A DNA stretch of 64,000 nt from JAEXOD01 sp043805435 (GTDB taxonomy: Bacteria > Bacteroidota > Ignavibacteria > Ignavibacteriales > Melioribacteraceae). The translations under genes were made by a program, and so were the position numbers. Location of the stretch: the NCBI GenBank assembly GCA_043805435.1, contig JAZDHY010000051.1, forward strand, positions 62,001 through 126,000, read 5' to 3'. This document shows, piece by piece, positions 34,401-44,074 of this stretch; the first letter of the stretch is position 1, and each line of letters starts with the position of its first letter. The notes beneath the pieces were generated by a model. The model was not told the DNA's origin. It did no database searches and saw only the letters and a list, made by a program, of their open reading frames with translations.

Positions 34401-35411
34401 TTAAAAAACAATACCAAAAGAGAAATAATGAACCTCTGTTAGTCTGTTATAATCTTGATAAGCATAATCTACTTTAATTTTTACTGAATTCATCAAATTG
34501 TATTTTAAACCAATACCAAGCGATAAACCTTTTTCAGTATCTGTTTCAAATAATGATGTATAACCTGCGCGTAAAGATACAATCTCATTCCAGCAATATT
34601 CTGCACCGGTATTTACATATTCCGAGTGATCATTGGGATGAACAGCATCAAGTGCTAATGTAATTCTGTTATCAACTGTCTGATAAATATCACAGGCAGC
34701 TCCAACACGAAAAACCAAAGGCAAATCGTATTCATCCAAATCAACTTTGGTACTAATTAGATTAGATGATCCGGAACCGACTTGTTTATAACTTAATATA
34801 TCACGTCCATCCATTTTCATTTTACTACCAAAATTGGTTATGCTTGCTCCAATTCTAAACTCATTTAACACAGGTATCTTATACAATGTACCTATATCAA
34901 AAGCAATTCCTGAAGCCGATTCGTGCCAAATATATTCGCGTATATATTTGGCATTAATACCAATCGAAAATGCATCAGTTAAATTACGGGCAAAACTAAT
35001 ACCAATCGAAATACCGCCTGATTCAAAATACTCTCCTGTTCCTTCAGGGCTTTCAATTGTTCTGACCAACATTTCATCTATTGATAATACTGATACAAAT
35101 GCGCCGACAGTACCTATTCCATCAATGTAGCTGGAAACTCCGGCAAAATCATGGTTAATATCTGCAAACCATGATGTATGATCAAAAAAAGCTTCATTTG
35201 AAGTGTTATTTGTTAAACCTGCAGGATTCCAATACATGGCCGATATATCATCTGCAGTGGCAACAAAGGCACCTCCCATTCCCAAAGCACGAGGGCCAAC
35301 GCCAATTTTTAGAAATTGGCCGGCAGTAGTACCTGATTTGGATAAATTTTGGGCATTAATAATGGAGCTGATAAAAATAATACCCAATATAATGCTAATA
35401 TATTTTTTCAT
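34401..35411 (-). CDS. PorV/PorQ-family outer-membrane protein
   Basis: A 336-residue outer-membrane barrel protein of the PorV/PorQ (UPF0164-like) family. The signature follows the signal peptide: TTAGQFLKIGVGPRALGMGG, then the ADDISAMYWNPAGL motif that is close to universal in the family. The C-terminus ends in YFSFGIVF, a barrel-terminal Phe. PorV shuttles T9SS cargo to the attachment complex; other PorV-like proteins of this lineage have unclear roles, and several paralogues are common. AGGAG precedes the ATG. It is the last gene after the receptor and the large secreted protein, which suggests the three work together. Confidence 0.85.
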   Translation of the reverse strand: MKKYISIILGIIFISSIINAQNLSKSGTTAGQFLKIGVGPRALGMGGAFVATADDISAMYWNPAGLTNNTSNEAFFDHTSWFADINHDFAGVSSYIDGIGTVGAFVSVLSIDEMLVRTIESPEGTGEYFESGGISIGISFARNLTDAFSIGINAKYIREYIWHESASGIAFDIGTLYKIPVLNEFRIGASITNFGSKMKMDGRDILSYKQVGSGSSNLISTKVDLDEYDLPLVFRVGAACDIYQTVDNRITLALDAVHPNDHSEYVNTGAEYCWNEIVSLRAGYTSLFETDTEKGLSLGIGLKYNLMNSVKIKVDYAYQDYNRLTEVHYFSFGIVF

Positions 35412-35464
35412 TTGTAAACTCCTATTCCATTTTTATATTTTTTGAACACATAGTATTAATTTCC

Positions 35465-38400
35465 TTATTTAATTATTGCAAATTTAATAAGTTTTTCACC
35501 AATACCGGGTGCATCAATATGAGCAATATATATACCATAAGAAACTGAAAAACCGTCTTTATTTAACAGATTCCAGAATTCTCTTGCACTTTGTGTTCCT
35601 GTTTCATGGTATAGCGTAGTTACAGGATCTCCGCTTAATGTATATATTCTTATTGTACATTTGGAAGGAAGATTTTCAAAATATATTCTTCTTTCTCCTC
35701 TAATTTGACCCGGCAACTGTGTTGTAGGTTCAAGGTCATTATAGCCAACATAAGGATTAGGAACTACATAAATATTATCCATCTGGGATTTTGTAACATT
35801 TTCATTTACCATTCCGGCTTTTGTTTTTAATACATACTGATCATTTACCGTAAACGGACGTTTTGTTTTAATAAATAAAACATCTCCGTCGGTTGGCATT
35901 ACAGGATCTTTGCTTATGTCTGCCGGTTTAATTATTGTTACTCCCCAAGTAACTGTATCGGTTGTAAGACCTTTTGAGCCGGGTTTAAATATTATTATTT
36001 CTTCACTAGGACTCCATAGGCTGTCAACACTGCTTGCTTGATTTTCGAGTAATATTGCATTGATTTTTTGGGGAACACCTGAAGTTACATCGTTAACAGA
36101 AAAATTGGTTGCAACTTTTTTAAGTCCGTTTTTAATTATAAAACAAGAATCAGCTTTTTGCGAATAGAATTCGATAGTATAATCGGCCGGATATAATTCT
36201 TTTTTTGCACCAACTGATGCAATTTTTACTAAATATTCAAAATTAGTGTTTCCTTCTATCCATTTAGATTCGGCACTATTAAATTCAAGCTTAGGATCAT
36301 CTTTTACCGAAAGATTTATTCCATTAAACGGAGCATTATCATCTTCCAAATTTACTTTTGCACTATTTACAATAGCGAAATGTCTGAATTCAACATTAAG
36401 TTTATTAGTTTCGCTAATTTTACCTTTAACTCTTCTTAAAGTACCTCTTGTAAGGTTAATTAAATAGTCAACATCTTTTACATATGTATTACCATAATCA
36501 TCTGTTACTTTAAGGTATTCATCATTACAAACATTTTCTTTTCCTAATGTTACATAGTTTGTATCATAAAGAGTTACTGTTTGAGTGTAAACCTTTTTAT
36601 CAAGCAAAGAATAATTCGTTTTTGATAACACTGTTCCCATATAAGGGTAATCTTTGCTGAAAGTTAATACATATTCACCATCATCGGTTACAGTCAAATC
36701 ATTCAGAATTTCAAAATTAACAATACCAGTAGCCATACCGGATGTGTGAATAATATTATCGCTGCCTATAGTAGGATGTATATACCCGCTTGTTCTTGGG
36801 CCCGGTACTGCCATTGCTGTATTTTTATCAAATGTAATTACAGAAGTAATAGCATCTTTAGTAATCTTTTTAGTTGTTTCCGTAGGTGGAATTCCTAAAG
36901 AATCACCACTATCATATGCAACCAACGCATAATAATATGTTTGTCCATTTATTACATTGTTCGAATCAACATAAGAATGAACCAATCCACTATTATTACC
37001 CAGATAATATTGAACGCCTCTTCCTTGGTAAGGAACTAAAGAATACCCTTTCCAAGGATCATCAATATTAGAAGACCAGCTTAAATTATGATTAATATCA
37101 ACATATGGTTCACCGCTGTCATACTTGCCATTTTTATTAACATCTGTATATGGTTCATCAATATAATCAATATCCCACTTACACATATTTCCGGCTTCAT
37201 CTAATAAAGGTTCTAATAAAAAGCTTGAACCCATTCCATCAGTAACCGTTTGTATATCACCAAATGCGGGGTCTGTACTTCTATAAATTACATATCCCTG
37301 AAAATCTTTTCCGGCAATAGGATCAACACTTTCTTCTGCTTTTGTATCCCAGCTTAAAGTGACTTTTTTATCGTCCGGTACAACAGTTAAAGTTGGAGTT
37401 ACGGGTGGTTTATAAAACTGATAATTTTGATTATAAATTTTTTGTACAGTTTCAGCACTTACAAGCAAATCACTTAAACTTTCACCGCATAAAAGGGCCA
37501 TTGATATTCTTTTTGTTTCGCCGGCTTTTAAAGAAATATAACCGGATCCGTAAATAAATACAATATCGGTATTTTGTTGAATAGCACTAAAGTTACCCGG
37601 TATTGATCTATTCCACATAGATTCATCATTAGATATTTTATCGGTACTCCAAGCCCAGCTGTTAAACGAAGTTAAACCAATCTGGTCTGCTTCATCCAAA
37701 TCTGTAAACTCAAAATTTGGTTCTCCCGGTTGTAAAGGATCAGGAGATCCATCGGCTTGTTTAAATCCACTTGTAGGGAGACCATCTCCCTCACCAAAAT
37801 CGTTAGTATTTACAATACCATCACGGCCTACATCATGAATATCAACATTCCAATCATTGTCATTATCAATGCCGTCTTCTTGACTTTCATCAATCATACC
37901 ATCGCCATCATTATCTATACCATCAATAGTATTTCCGGGGCTTTCTAAAAATTTACATCCAAGGAAACCGGATCTTAATCCACCCCTTCCTTTCATATCA
38001 GGATCCCAAAAATATACCATACTACGGGCATAAACAGGAATATTGGTAACACTCATACTATCTGTTGTATAAGGAGGAACAAAAAATCCATGGTCATCTT
38101 TATTTTCCGGAGTGGCACCACCAACATCAGGATCGCCATAAATACCAAAAAATACAGAATCTAAATCTTTATCGCTTGTATTTGTTATAGTATAAACAAA
38201 AAATATGGTGTTTTCAGCTAAAGCATTACTCCATTGAAATGCCCTTGCATCAATCTGAACACCAATTCCACGACGTGATCTATCTTCATCGTATGGAAAA
38301 TAATTAAACTCCGCATTATCTCTGTCATCCATAGCCCAATATAATTCTAAGTCGGCATTGGTTGCATTTTGTGATAAAAATCCCGGCCATACATATTCGC

Positions 38401-39031
38401 CTAAAAATGGATTGTACCAATCACGAGGCCAGCTATCCGGTTTTCCGTCTCCATCGCTGTCATTATCCGGATTTGAAGCTATTAAACCTTGACTAGGATC
38501 AGCGCATCCCGGTAAAGGCTGCCATTGCCATAAAGTATCACCGGTTGGATTTACTTCGCGCAACATTGGGCTTGTATAATCCATCAAACCATCAGATATA
38601 ATTTTTCTTCTGCCTGTAGAGCTTGATTCATCAGGTACACTTGCACCAACAATTGGACAAAATTGATAGACATAATCTAAATTACGCCAAACAAAATTAT
38701 TTACTCCTCTAATGGCATCTAAACCGGGAGCTATTCCACCATAATTATAAAGCTCAACCGCAACTTTATTACCATTCATAAAATAATGTTTTCTGTCTTT
38801 TTGACCCAATATTTTTTCTAATCGGGAAAAATCATAACCTTCTTTAGGAGGCAGTTCTATATAAGGTGCTTGATTATTATTTAGAACATATCTGTTCATA
38901 TAATCAATAACTGCCTGATGCTCCCTTGCTCTTCTTTGTTCAACTGGCTCGAACTGAGCCATAATATTTACACAAAAACCAAGCAAAATTGAAACATAAA
39001 ATATATTTATAAATTTTATTTTAATTTGCAT
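35465..39031 (-). CDS. Large secreted protein with Fn3-like and FlgD-like C-terminal domains
   Basis: I prefer the ATG at 39031 (1188 residues) over the in-frame ATG at 39043, because GGAGAAG sits just before the former and none before the latter. A signal peptide (to about residue 26, ending NIMAQ) is followed by a long unassigned region with dense acidic loops (SDGDGKPDSWPRDW, GIDNDGDGMIDES), which look calcium-binding. An Fn3-like domain lies near the middle (PTLTVVPDDKKVTLSW). The C-terminus resembles FlgD/CHU-type beta domains (VPNPYVGY ... SYGIYIAHIDAPG), which could serve as a sorting tail. It lies 20 bases after the receptor gene. I see no enzymatic motif. Confidence 0.75.
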   Translation of the reverse strand: MQIKIKFINIFYVSILLGFCVNIMAQFEPVEQRRAREHQAVIDYMNRYVLNNNQAPYIELPPKEGYDFSRLEKILGQKDRKHYFMNGNKVAVELYNYGGIAPGLDAIRGVNNFVWRNLDYVYQFCPIVGASVPDESSSTGRRKIISDGLMDYTSPMLREVNPTGDTLWQWQPLPGCADPSQGLIASNPDNDSDGDGKPDSWPRDWYNPFLGEYVWPGFLSQNATNADLELYWAMDDRDNAEFNYFPYDEDRSRRGIGVQIDARAFQWSNALAENTIFFVYTITNTSDKDLDSVFFGIYGDPDVGGATPENKDDHGFFVPPYTTDSMSVTNIPVYARSMVYFWDPDMKGRGGLRSGFLGCKFLESPGNTIDGIDNDGDGMIDESQEDGIDNDNDWNVDIHDVGRDGIVNTNDFGEGDGLPTSGFKQADGSPDPLQPGEPNFEFTDLDEADQIGLTSFNSWAWSTDKISNDESMWNRSIPGNFSAIQQNTDIVFIYGSGYISLKAGETKRISMALLCGESLSDLLVSAETVQKIYNQNYQFYKPPVTPTLTVVPDDKKVTLSWDTKAEESVDPIAGKDFQGYVIYRSTDPAFGDIQTVTDGMGSSFLLEPLLDEAGNMCKWDIDYIDEPYTDVNKNGKYDSGEPYVDINHNLSWSSNIDDPWKGYSLVPYQGRGVQYYLGNNSGLVHSYVDSNNVINGQTYYYALVAYDSGDSLGIPPTETTKKITKDAITSVITFDKNTAMAVPGPRTSGYIHPTIGSDNIIHTSGMATGIVNFEILNDLTVTDDGEYVLTFSKDYPYMGTVLSKTNYSLLDKKVYTQTVTLYDTNYVTLGKENVCNDEYLKVTDDYGNTYVKDVDYLINLTRGTLRRVKGKISETNKLNVEFRHFAIVNSAKVNLEDDNAPFNGINLSVKDDPKLEFNSAESKWIEGNTNFEYLVKIASVGAKKELYPADYTIEFYSQKADSCFIIKNGLKKVATNFSVNDVTSGVPQKINAILLENQASSVDSLWSPSEEIIIFKPGSKGLTTDTVTWGVTIIKPADISKDPVMPTDGDVLFIKTKRPFTVNDQYVLKTKAGMVNENVTKSQMDNIYVVPNPYVGYNDLEPTTQLPGQIRGERRIYFENLPSKCTIRIYTLSGDPVTTLYHETGTQSAREFWNLLNKDGFSVSYGIYIAHIDAPGIGEKLIKFAIIK

Positions 39032-39051
39032 ATTCTTCTCCATCTAAATCA

Positions 39052-41820
39052 TTAAAAATCTATAGAAAAGCCAACTCTAACTTCTCTAGGAGGTGCATAA
39101 TACTGTGGTCTTACAAAATATTCATCTGCAGATTTAACACCCGGTGTTTTTGAAGCAAGATCATTAGTGGCTACAGCAGGACTTTGTATTTGGGTTAAAG
39201 TATAAGTAGCTCTTCCGGTATCATTATATATATATCTTTCATTAAGAGTATCAAATAAATTAAACACTTTTAAGAAGAAGGTTATATCAAAGTCAAATAA
39301 CGTAAAAACTTTATCTGCTAATAAATCAACCGACATTTGGGTTGGTTTTCTATCACAATTGGTTCTTAAATAAATTTGAGTATCATTATTTAATGGCGTA
39401 TACGGTAATCCCGAGCCAAATCTACCTACTACGGTAACGTTCCAATCTCTAGGTTCACCAATAGTAAAAGTGGCGTTTAATGTATGAGTTTGATCCCATG
39501 TTAATAATACAGGTATCTTTTCTGATTGACGACCTGAGGACAGATCTAAGAAAAACGCATCTGTGTTTGTTTCATTTCCTTCCGATACTGAAAATGAATA
39601 ATCCAACGTAAAACCTATCATACTGGTAGCAGTTCGTTTTTTTGTTAAAGAAAAAGTAATACCCTTATTACTTGCATAATCTTTATTTACATACTTATAA
39701 TAAGTTTCCGATCCGCTAGTACGTATTTGTTGAAGTGCTAAAAGATCTCTAACGTCTTTGTAATATCCGGTAATATTAAAAGCCATATCTTCTGATATTT
39801 GTTGTTGCAAACCTAATTCGTAAGTAACAGTTTTTTCCGGTTCCAAGTTTGCATTTCCAAATGTTGGAGTAGCAACAGCATGACTATATTTAAAATCAGG
39901 GTTTACATACAAATTCCTGAATGTTGGCATTTGGAAAAAATGACCATAAGAAAAATGTATAATACCTGTTTCTGTTATTGGAAAGGAAAAACCTAAACGT
40001 GGGCTAAATTGATGTTTTCCCGGACTATCGGCTAATAATTTAGTTGGATCTATTTTTGCCGGTAAATTGAATTTATTTGGAGATGGATTAAAAATATCCG
40101 TCGAATATTTTGAATTTGCGTCAAAATAATCATATCGTAAACCAATATTCAAAATCAATTTGTCAAATTCCATTTTATCTTGAATATATGCAGATATTTC
40201 AACCGGTTTTTTTTGATAACTATCATGTAAAGGTGTAATTAAAGATGGAATTGTAGGGGTTTTATAGTTAGCAGTATCACGTAATATGGTAAATGATTCA
40301 TAATCAAGGATATGTGATTTAATTTGTGCGCCAAATTTTACTTCATGATTATTATTTATTTGGCTTGTAATATCAAATTTTCCACCATAAGTTTGTGACC
40401 TTTGATAATATTGCGAATTAGCTGTACCACCTGCTAAAAATGTATAGGTAGAGGCCAAATTTGTTTTATAATCAGGTTGGTAACGAGGATCAGCATGTAA
40501 ACCTGCCAAACTCATTCCGGCATGAAAATCTACTTCTTCGCCTGCTTCATTTAACAATGGGTACAAATATTGTTTATAATCGTTAATATTATATGAACCC
40601 TGTAAAGTATAAAAAGTGGAATTACTTAACGCATGACGAATTTCAAGCGAATTAAGTAAACCCCATTCATAATTATTAAGGTTCGCATCAGGATTATATT
40701 TCATATCATGATTGTAATATTGCTGATCATATGTAGAAAATAAAAAATCGTAATTGATTTTTAATGTAGAAAAAGGCTGATAAGTAATTTTACCGGTTGA
40801 ACTAAAAGATTCTCCTGCGTCCATGGCAATTATTTTACCATCACCACTTGAAGATACTCTTATATCTCTAGAGTCTGCAGGATTTTTCCAAGCAGAATCT
40901 GTAGGAAGTTGTTCTCTTTTTCCATAAAGATAGCCGCCATCGTTATTATATCTTCCGGAAACAAAAAATGTTAAATATTTTTCTAAAAATGGAATAGGAC
41001 CACTAAATGTAAGTTCCCCAACATAATTATTTAGTGGATTAATAGCATCAATATTATAAAAAATATCGTCGTGTGTACTAAGTTGATCTCCGGTATAAAA
41101 CGAAGCATAACCTTTGTATTTGCTTCCGCCTTCTTTAGTAACAGTATTTACAATACCACTTAAGGCATTACCGTATTCAGCATTAAATGTACCGCTAACA
41201 ACAGAAAGTTCTTGTATTGCATTGGTTGCAATACTTACCGAACGTGTATTATCAAACGGATTTGATATTGATACACCATTAACAGAATAAGAAATTTCAG
41301 TTGAACGACCACCTCTTATGTGCAATTCGCCGCCGGCTCCTTGAACAATTCCTGCTTGTAAGGTTAATAATTGATTTATGCTTTCAACAGGTAATGATCC
41401 TATTTGAGAAGCATCCATTGAGGTTTGAGATGAGGTTAAATCTTTTCTAATTAAAGGTGCTTCAGCCATTACAACAATAGTTTCTAAAGCTATATCTTCA
41501 ATTGCGGTAGTAACATCTAATCTAGTCGTAAAATCAATTGCAACTTTAACATTAACATAACTTTTCTTTTGATAACCAACTCCTGAAATTAAAATATCAT
41601 AATTACCCGGAGGTATATTATTTATTATATAATTTCCATTAATATCAGTTGCGGCACCAAAAGAAGTTCCTTGTACAATAACATTTATTCCCGGAATTGG
41701 TTCTCCGGTATCTTTATCAGTAACTTTTCCGGAAATTTTACCTGTGTTACCAGAAAATATATTGTTTGTAAATCCGGATATAAGTAAAATTATTGATATA
41801 AATAGTAATCGTTTTATCAT
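39052..41820 (-). CDS. TonB-dependent receptor with carboxypeptidase-regulatory-like N-terminus
   Basis: A 922-residue outer-membrane receptor. The signal peptide is followed by a CarboxypepD_reg-like Ig domain (residues about 25-110, GKISGKVTDKDTGEPIPGIN), then a plug domain (QASIVQG-type region, here LLTLQAGIVQGAGGELHIRG, and SGTFNAEYGNALSGIVN) and a large C-terminal barrel ending in REVRVGFSIDF. It imports a ligand with TonB energy. The N-terminal extension is the type found in SusC-like receptors, but no SusD gene is adjacent; its neighbours are the large secreted protein and the PorV-like protein. GGAGGA precedes the ATG. Confidence 0.9.
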   Translation of the reverse strand: MIKRLLFISIILLISGFTNNIFSGNTGKISGKVTDKDTGEPIPGINVIVQGTSFGAATDINGNYIINNIPPGNYDILISGVGYQKKSYVNVKVAIDFTTRLDVTTAIEDIALETIVVMAEAPLIRKDLTSSQTSMDASQIGSLPVESINQLLTLQAGIVQGAGGELHIRGGRSTEISYSVNGVSISNPFDNTRSVSIATNAIQELSVVSGTFNAEYGNALSGIVNTVTKEGGSKYKGYASFYTGDQLSTHDDIFYNIDAINPLNNYVGELTFSGPIPFLEKYLTFFVSGRYNNDGGYLYGKREQLPTDSAWKNPADSRDIRVSSSGDGKIIAMDAGESFSSTGKITYQPFSTLKINYDFLFSTYDQQYYNHDMKYNPDANLNNYEWGLLNSLEIRHALSNSTFYTLQGSYNINDYKQYLYPLLNEAGEEVDFHAGMSLAGLHADPRYQPDYKTNLASTYTFLAGGTANSQYYQRSQTYGGKFDITSQINNNHEVKFGAQIKSHILDYESFTILRDTANYKTPTIPSLITPLHDSYQKKPVEISAYIQDKMEFDKLILNIGLRYDYFDANSKYSTDIFNPSPNKFNLPAKIDPTKLLADSPGKHQFSPRLGFSFPITETGIIHFSYGHFFQMPTFRNLYVNPDFKYSHAVATPTFGNANLEPEKTVTYELGLQQQISEDMAFNITGYYKDVRDLLALQQIRTSGSETYYKYVNKDYASNKGITFSLTKKRTATSMIGFTLDYSFSVSEGNETNTDAFFLDLSSGRQSEKIPVLLTWDQTHTLNATFTIGEPRDWNVTVVGRFGSGLPYTPLNNDTQIYLRTNCDRKPTQMSVDLLADKVFTLFDFDITFFLKVFNLFDTLNERYIYNDTGRATYTLTQIQSPAVATNDLASKTPGVKSADEYFVRPQYYAPPREVRVGFSIDF

Positions 41821-41862
41821 TACTATTCCTCCGATTCAATTAGTTTATAAAATATATATCGG

Positions 41863-41895
41863 ACTTAAGAGTACTTTATTAGTACATACTTAAGT
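41863..41895. promoter_or_regulatory. Imperfect palindrome upstream of the TonB receptor operon
   Basis: ACTTAAG-A-GTAC (41863-41874) is mirrored by GTAC-AT-ACTTAAGT (41882-41895) around a 7-base AT-rich centre. It ends 43 bases before the receptor ATG and looks like an operator or an mRNA hairpin; no T-run follows, so a terminator is less likely. Its regulator is unknown. Confidence 0.35.
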
Positions 41896-41936
41896 ATAAA
41901 GGCAAAAAAACATGAACAAAAAGAAACTTTTTGGGC

Positions 41937-41965
41937 AAAAAAGAAGCCGTGAAAATCACGGCTTC
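41937..41965 (-). terminator. Rho-independent terminator of the FG-GAP protein gene
   Basis: A perfect 10-bp stem GAAGCCGTGA / TCACGGCTTC with a 3-base loop, followed on the minus strand by six T (plus-strand A at 41937-41942). It lies 21 bases beyond the stop at 41987 and separates this gene from the TonB receptor operon. Confidence 0.9.
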
Positions 41966-41986
41966 AGTTAAAAATTCAAAATCTGA

Positions 41987-43876
41987 TTATTTTACTAAAC
42001 TCATTTTTATTGATCTAGTGAAATTTCCAAATTTTAATACAGAGATGTATGTACCGCTTGCAACTTTTTGATTGAAGCTGTTTGTGCCATCCCAAGTAAT
42101 TTGGTAAGAACCTTTTGCCATATCACCATTAATTAAGGTTTTAATTTCATTTCCTAAAATATCATATACTTTTAAAGATATACTTTTATTTACAGGTAAA
42201 CTAAAATTAATTTTAGTTGATGGGTTAAATGGATTAGGGAAATTTTGTGTTAATGTATAATCATCAGGTGTAACAACCGATAAATCTATTGGTTTAACAT
42301 CTAATGGACCGTTATAATCTAAAACTCTTAAATTAATTGCGGTTGGATTCCAAACTTTCCAGTTTGTTACAGGAACAAAAGATCCCGATAAATCATCCCA
42401 TGTATAAGTTTTATAAGTAATAGAATCGGCAACACTTTGGTAACCAAGTAAAATGTCTTTTTTACCATTGGCATTTAAATCGCTTCCTGCATATATTCTT
42501 GAAACAAATGGACCTTCATATTTAACAGTGTCAATAACGCCTAAAGAATCATAAATATCTACATTATGAAATACAGCTGAATCGCCTGCATAAAATAATT
42601 TTGAAGTATAATTTTCCGGAGCATATATTGAACCGGTACCATTATATTTCATTCCAATTAAATTATAACCTGCCGATCCGCCAAGTAATAATACGTCTTT
42701 ACCGTCACCGTCAAGGTCATAAGCATTGGCACCCCAGTGAGAACCACCGGTTTTGCCAGCCAATTGGTAAGCACCGTCACCAATAATTCCCGAAGTAATG
42801 CTGTCAGTATTAGTAGAAGCTACCCAGCCATAAACACCATCATTATATGGTTGTGCACTAACTATCATAGGTAAATAATTATATACAGCAGAAGCTCCAA
42901 CATAAGTAATACCAAAAATCTCTTCTTTGTTATCGCCGTTTACATCACAAGGAAAAACTCCCATATAAGCAACTGCATCTTCACCTAAACTTTTTGTATA
43001 TTCGGCATAATGATCGGTTCTACCATCAGTTGTTGGTGTAGGGTATTTATAAGAATTTGGACCTAAAGGTTCAATTGACCAAAATCCGTAAAAATTCCAA
43101 TAATGGTTTACAATTTCTTTAACTCCGTCACCATTAACATCGGCTGCTACAGCATCCCAAAAAGAAGTGCTTGGTGAAAATTTGTTTTCTAGTGTAGTAG
43201 CAGGATCACCGCCTTCAACAACCCATGCAGCAAAACCTGAAGCTAAATCACCGTCAATACCAAAGATATAAACATTTCCACTTTGATTTGCAACAATAAG
43301 CTCTGATTTACCATCATTATCATAATCAGCAACGCCGGCAGCTTCTCTGTTATGTCTAACTGCATAACCCGTTCCATAAGCTGACAAAGCATCATTATTA
43401 AGTATTATTGATGGTTGGTCACCAAAAGTTTGTGCTGTTTTATCATATTGCCAAACTTGTATTTGACCATTATAAGATCCTGTACCACCAACCGGAAAAA
43501 TAATTTCCAAATTTCCATCTCCGTCTAAATCGCCTGATCTAATCCAACGTGGTGTTGAAGTAGAGCTTGAAGCTAGAGAAAGTGTAGGAGATGACCAAAT
43601 CAATTCTAAAACATCACCGGTTATTTCAAACATGTGAACACGTCCGCCATTGGAATAATCTGTAGCTAAAACTTCTTGTTTACCGTTACCGGTAACATCA
43701 TTAGCAACATAAACTCCTCTTAATCCTTGATCTTTTGCCCAAGGTCTAATTGAATCCGGCATAGCATAGTTCCCTGCGGAATTAAACACTGCAACAGATG
43801 AAACATATTGTGTTTGGGCATTAATAGTACAGCTTAACACAATTAATATCATCATAGTTGTAAATAACTTCTTCAT
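41987..43876 (-). CDS. Secreted FG-GAP/VCBS repeat protein with T9SS sorting domain
   Basis: A 629-residue exported protein: signal peptide (ending TINAQ), then at least six FG-GAP-type acidic repeats that make a predicted calcium-binding beta-propeller. Examples are DVTGNGKQEVLATDY, DLDGDGNLEIIFPV, DYDNDGKSELIVAN, DVNGDGVKEIVNHY, DLDGDGKDVLLLGG and DLNANGKKDILLGY. The end is a canonical T9SS type A sorting domain (NFPNPFNPSTKINFSL ... SGTYISVLKFGNF). GGAG precedes the ATG. It has its own terminator and is probably a single-gene unit. Its function is unknown; binding or adhesion is an inference from the propeller. Confidence 0.85.
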   Translation of the reverse strand: MKKLFTTMMILIVLSCTINAQTQYVSSVAVFNSAGNYAMPDSIRPWAKDQGLRGVYVANDVTGNGKQEVLATDYSNGGRVHMFEITGDVLELIWSSPTLSLASSSTSTPRWIRSGDLDGDGNLEIIFPVGGTGSYNGQIQVWQYDKTAQTFGDQPSIILNNDALSAYGTGYAVRHNREAAGVADYDNDGKSELIVANQSGNVYIFGIDGDLASGFAAWVVEGGDPATTLENKFSPSTSFWDAVAADVNGDGVKEIVNHYWNFYGFWSIEPLGPNSYKYPTPTTDGRTDHYAEYTKSLGEDAVAYMGVFPCDVNGDNKEEIFGITYVGASAVYNYLPMIVSAQPYNDGVYGWVASTNTDSITSGIIGDGAYQLAGKTGGSHWGANAYDLDGDGKDVLLLGGSAGYNLIGMKYNGTGSIYAPENYTSKLFYAGDSAVFHNVDIYDSLGVIDTVKYEGPFVSRIYAGSDLNANGKKDILLGYQSVADSITYKTYTWDDLSGSFVPVTNWKVWNPTAINLRVLDYNGPLDVKPIDLSVVTPDDYTLTQNFPNPFNPSTKINFSLPVNKSISLKVYDILGNEIKTLINGDMAKGSYQITWDGTNSFNQKVASGTYISVLKFGNFTRSIKMSLVK

Positions 43877-44074
43877 TACATTACTCCTATATATTTTTTT
43901 TGTTTATTAAGTAAAAATAATCTATTTAAATTAAGGAATTTTTTTTAAAATACATAATGTTTTTAGTTTTTTTTAAAATTTTTTAATTATTTATTAGTAT
44001 TTTAACAGTGTGTAATTAATATTTGATAATGATTTATATTTTTTTGTAACTATTTTTAATATGAGGATTTTATA

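Noticed and set aside
39052..41820. SusC of a SusC/SusD glycan uptake pair
   Set aside because: The receptor has the SusC-like N-terminal domain, but the next gene is a large FlgD-tailed secreted protein with calcium loops, not a SusD lipoprotein.
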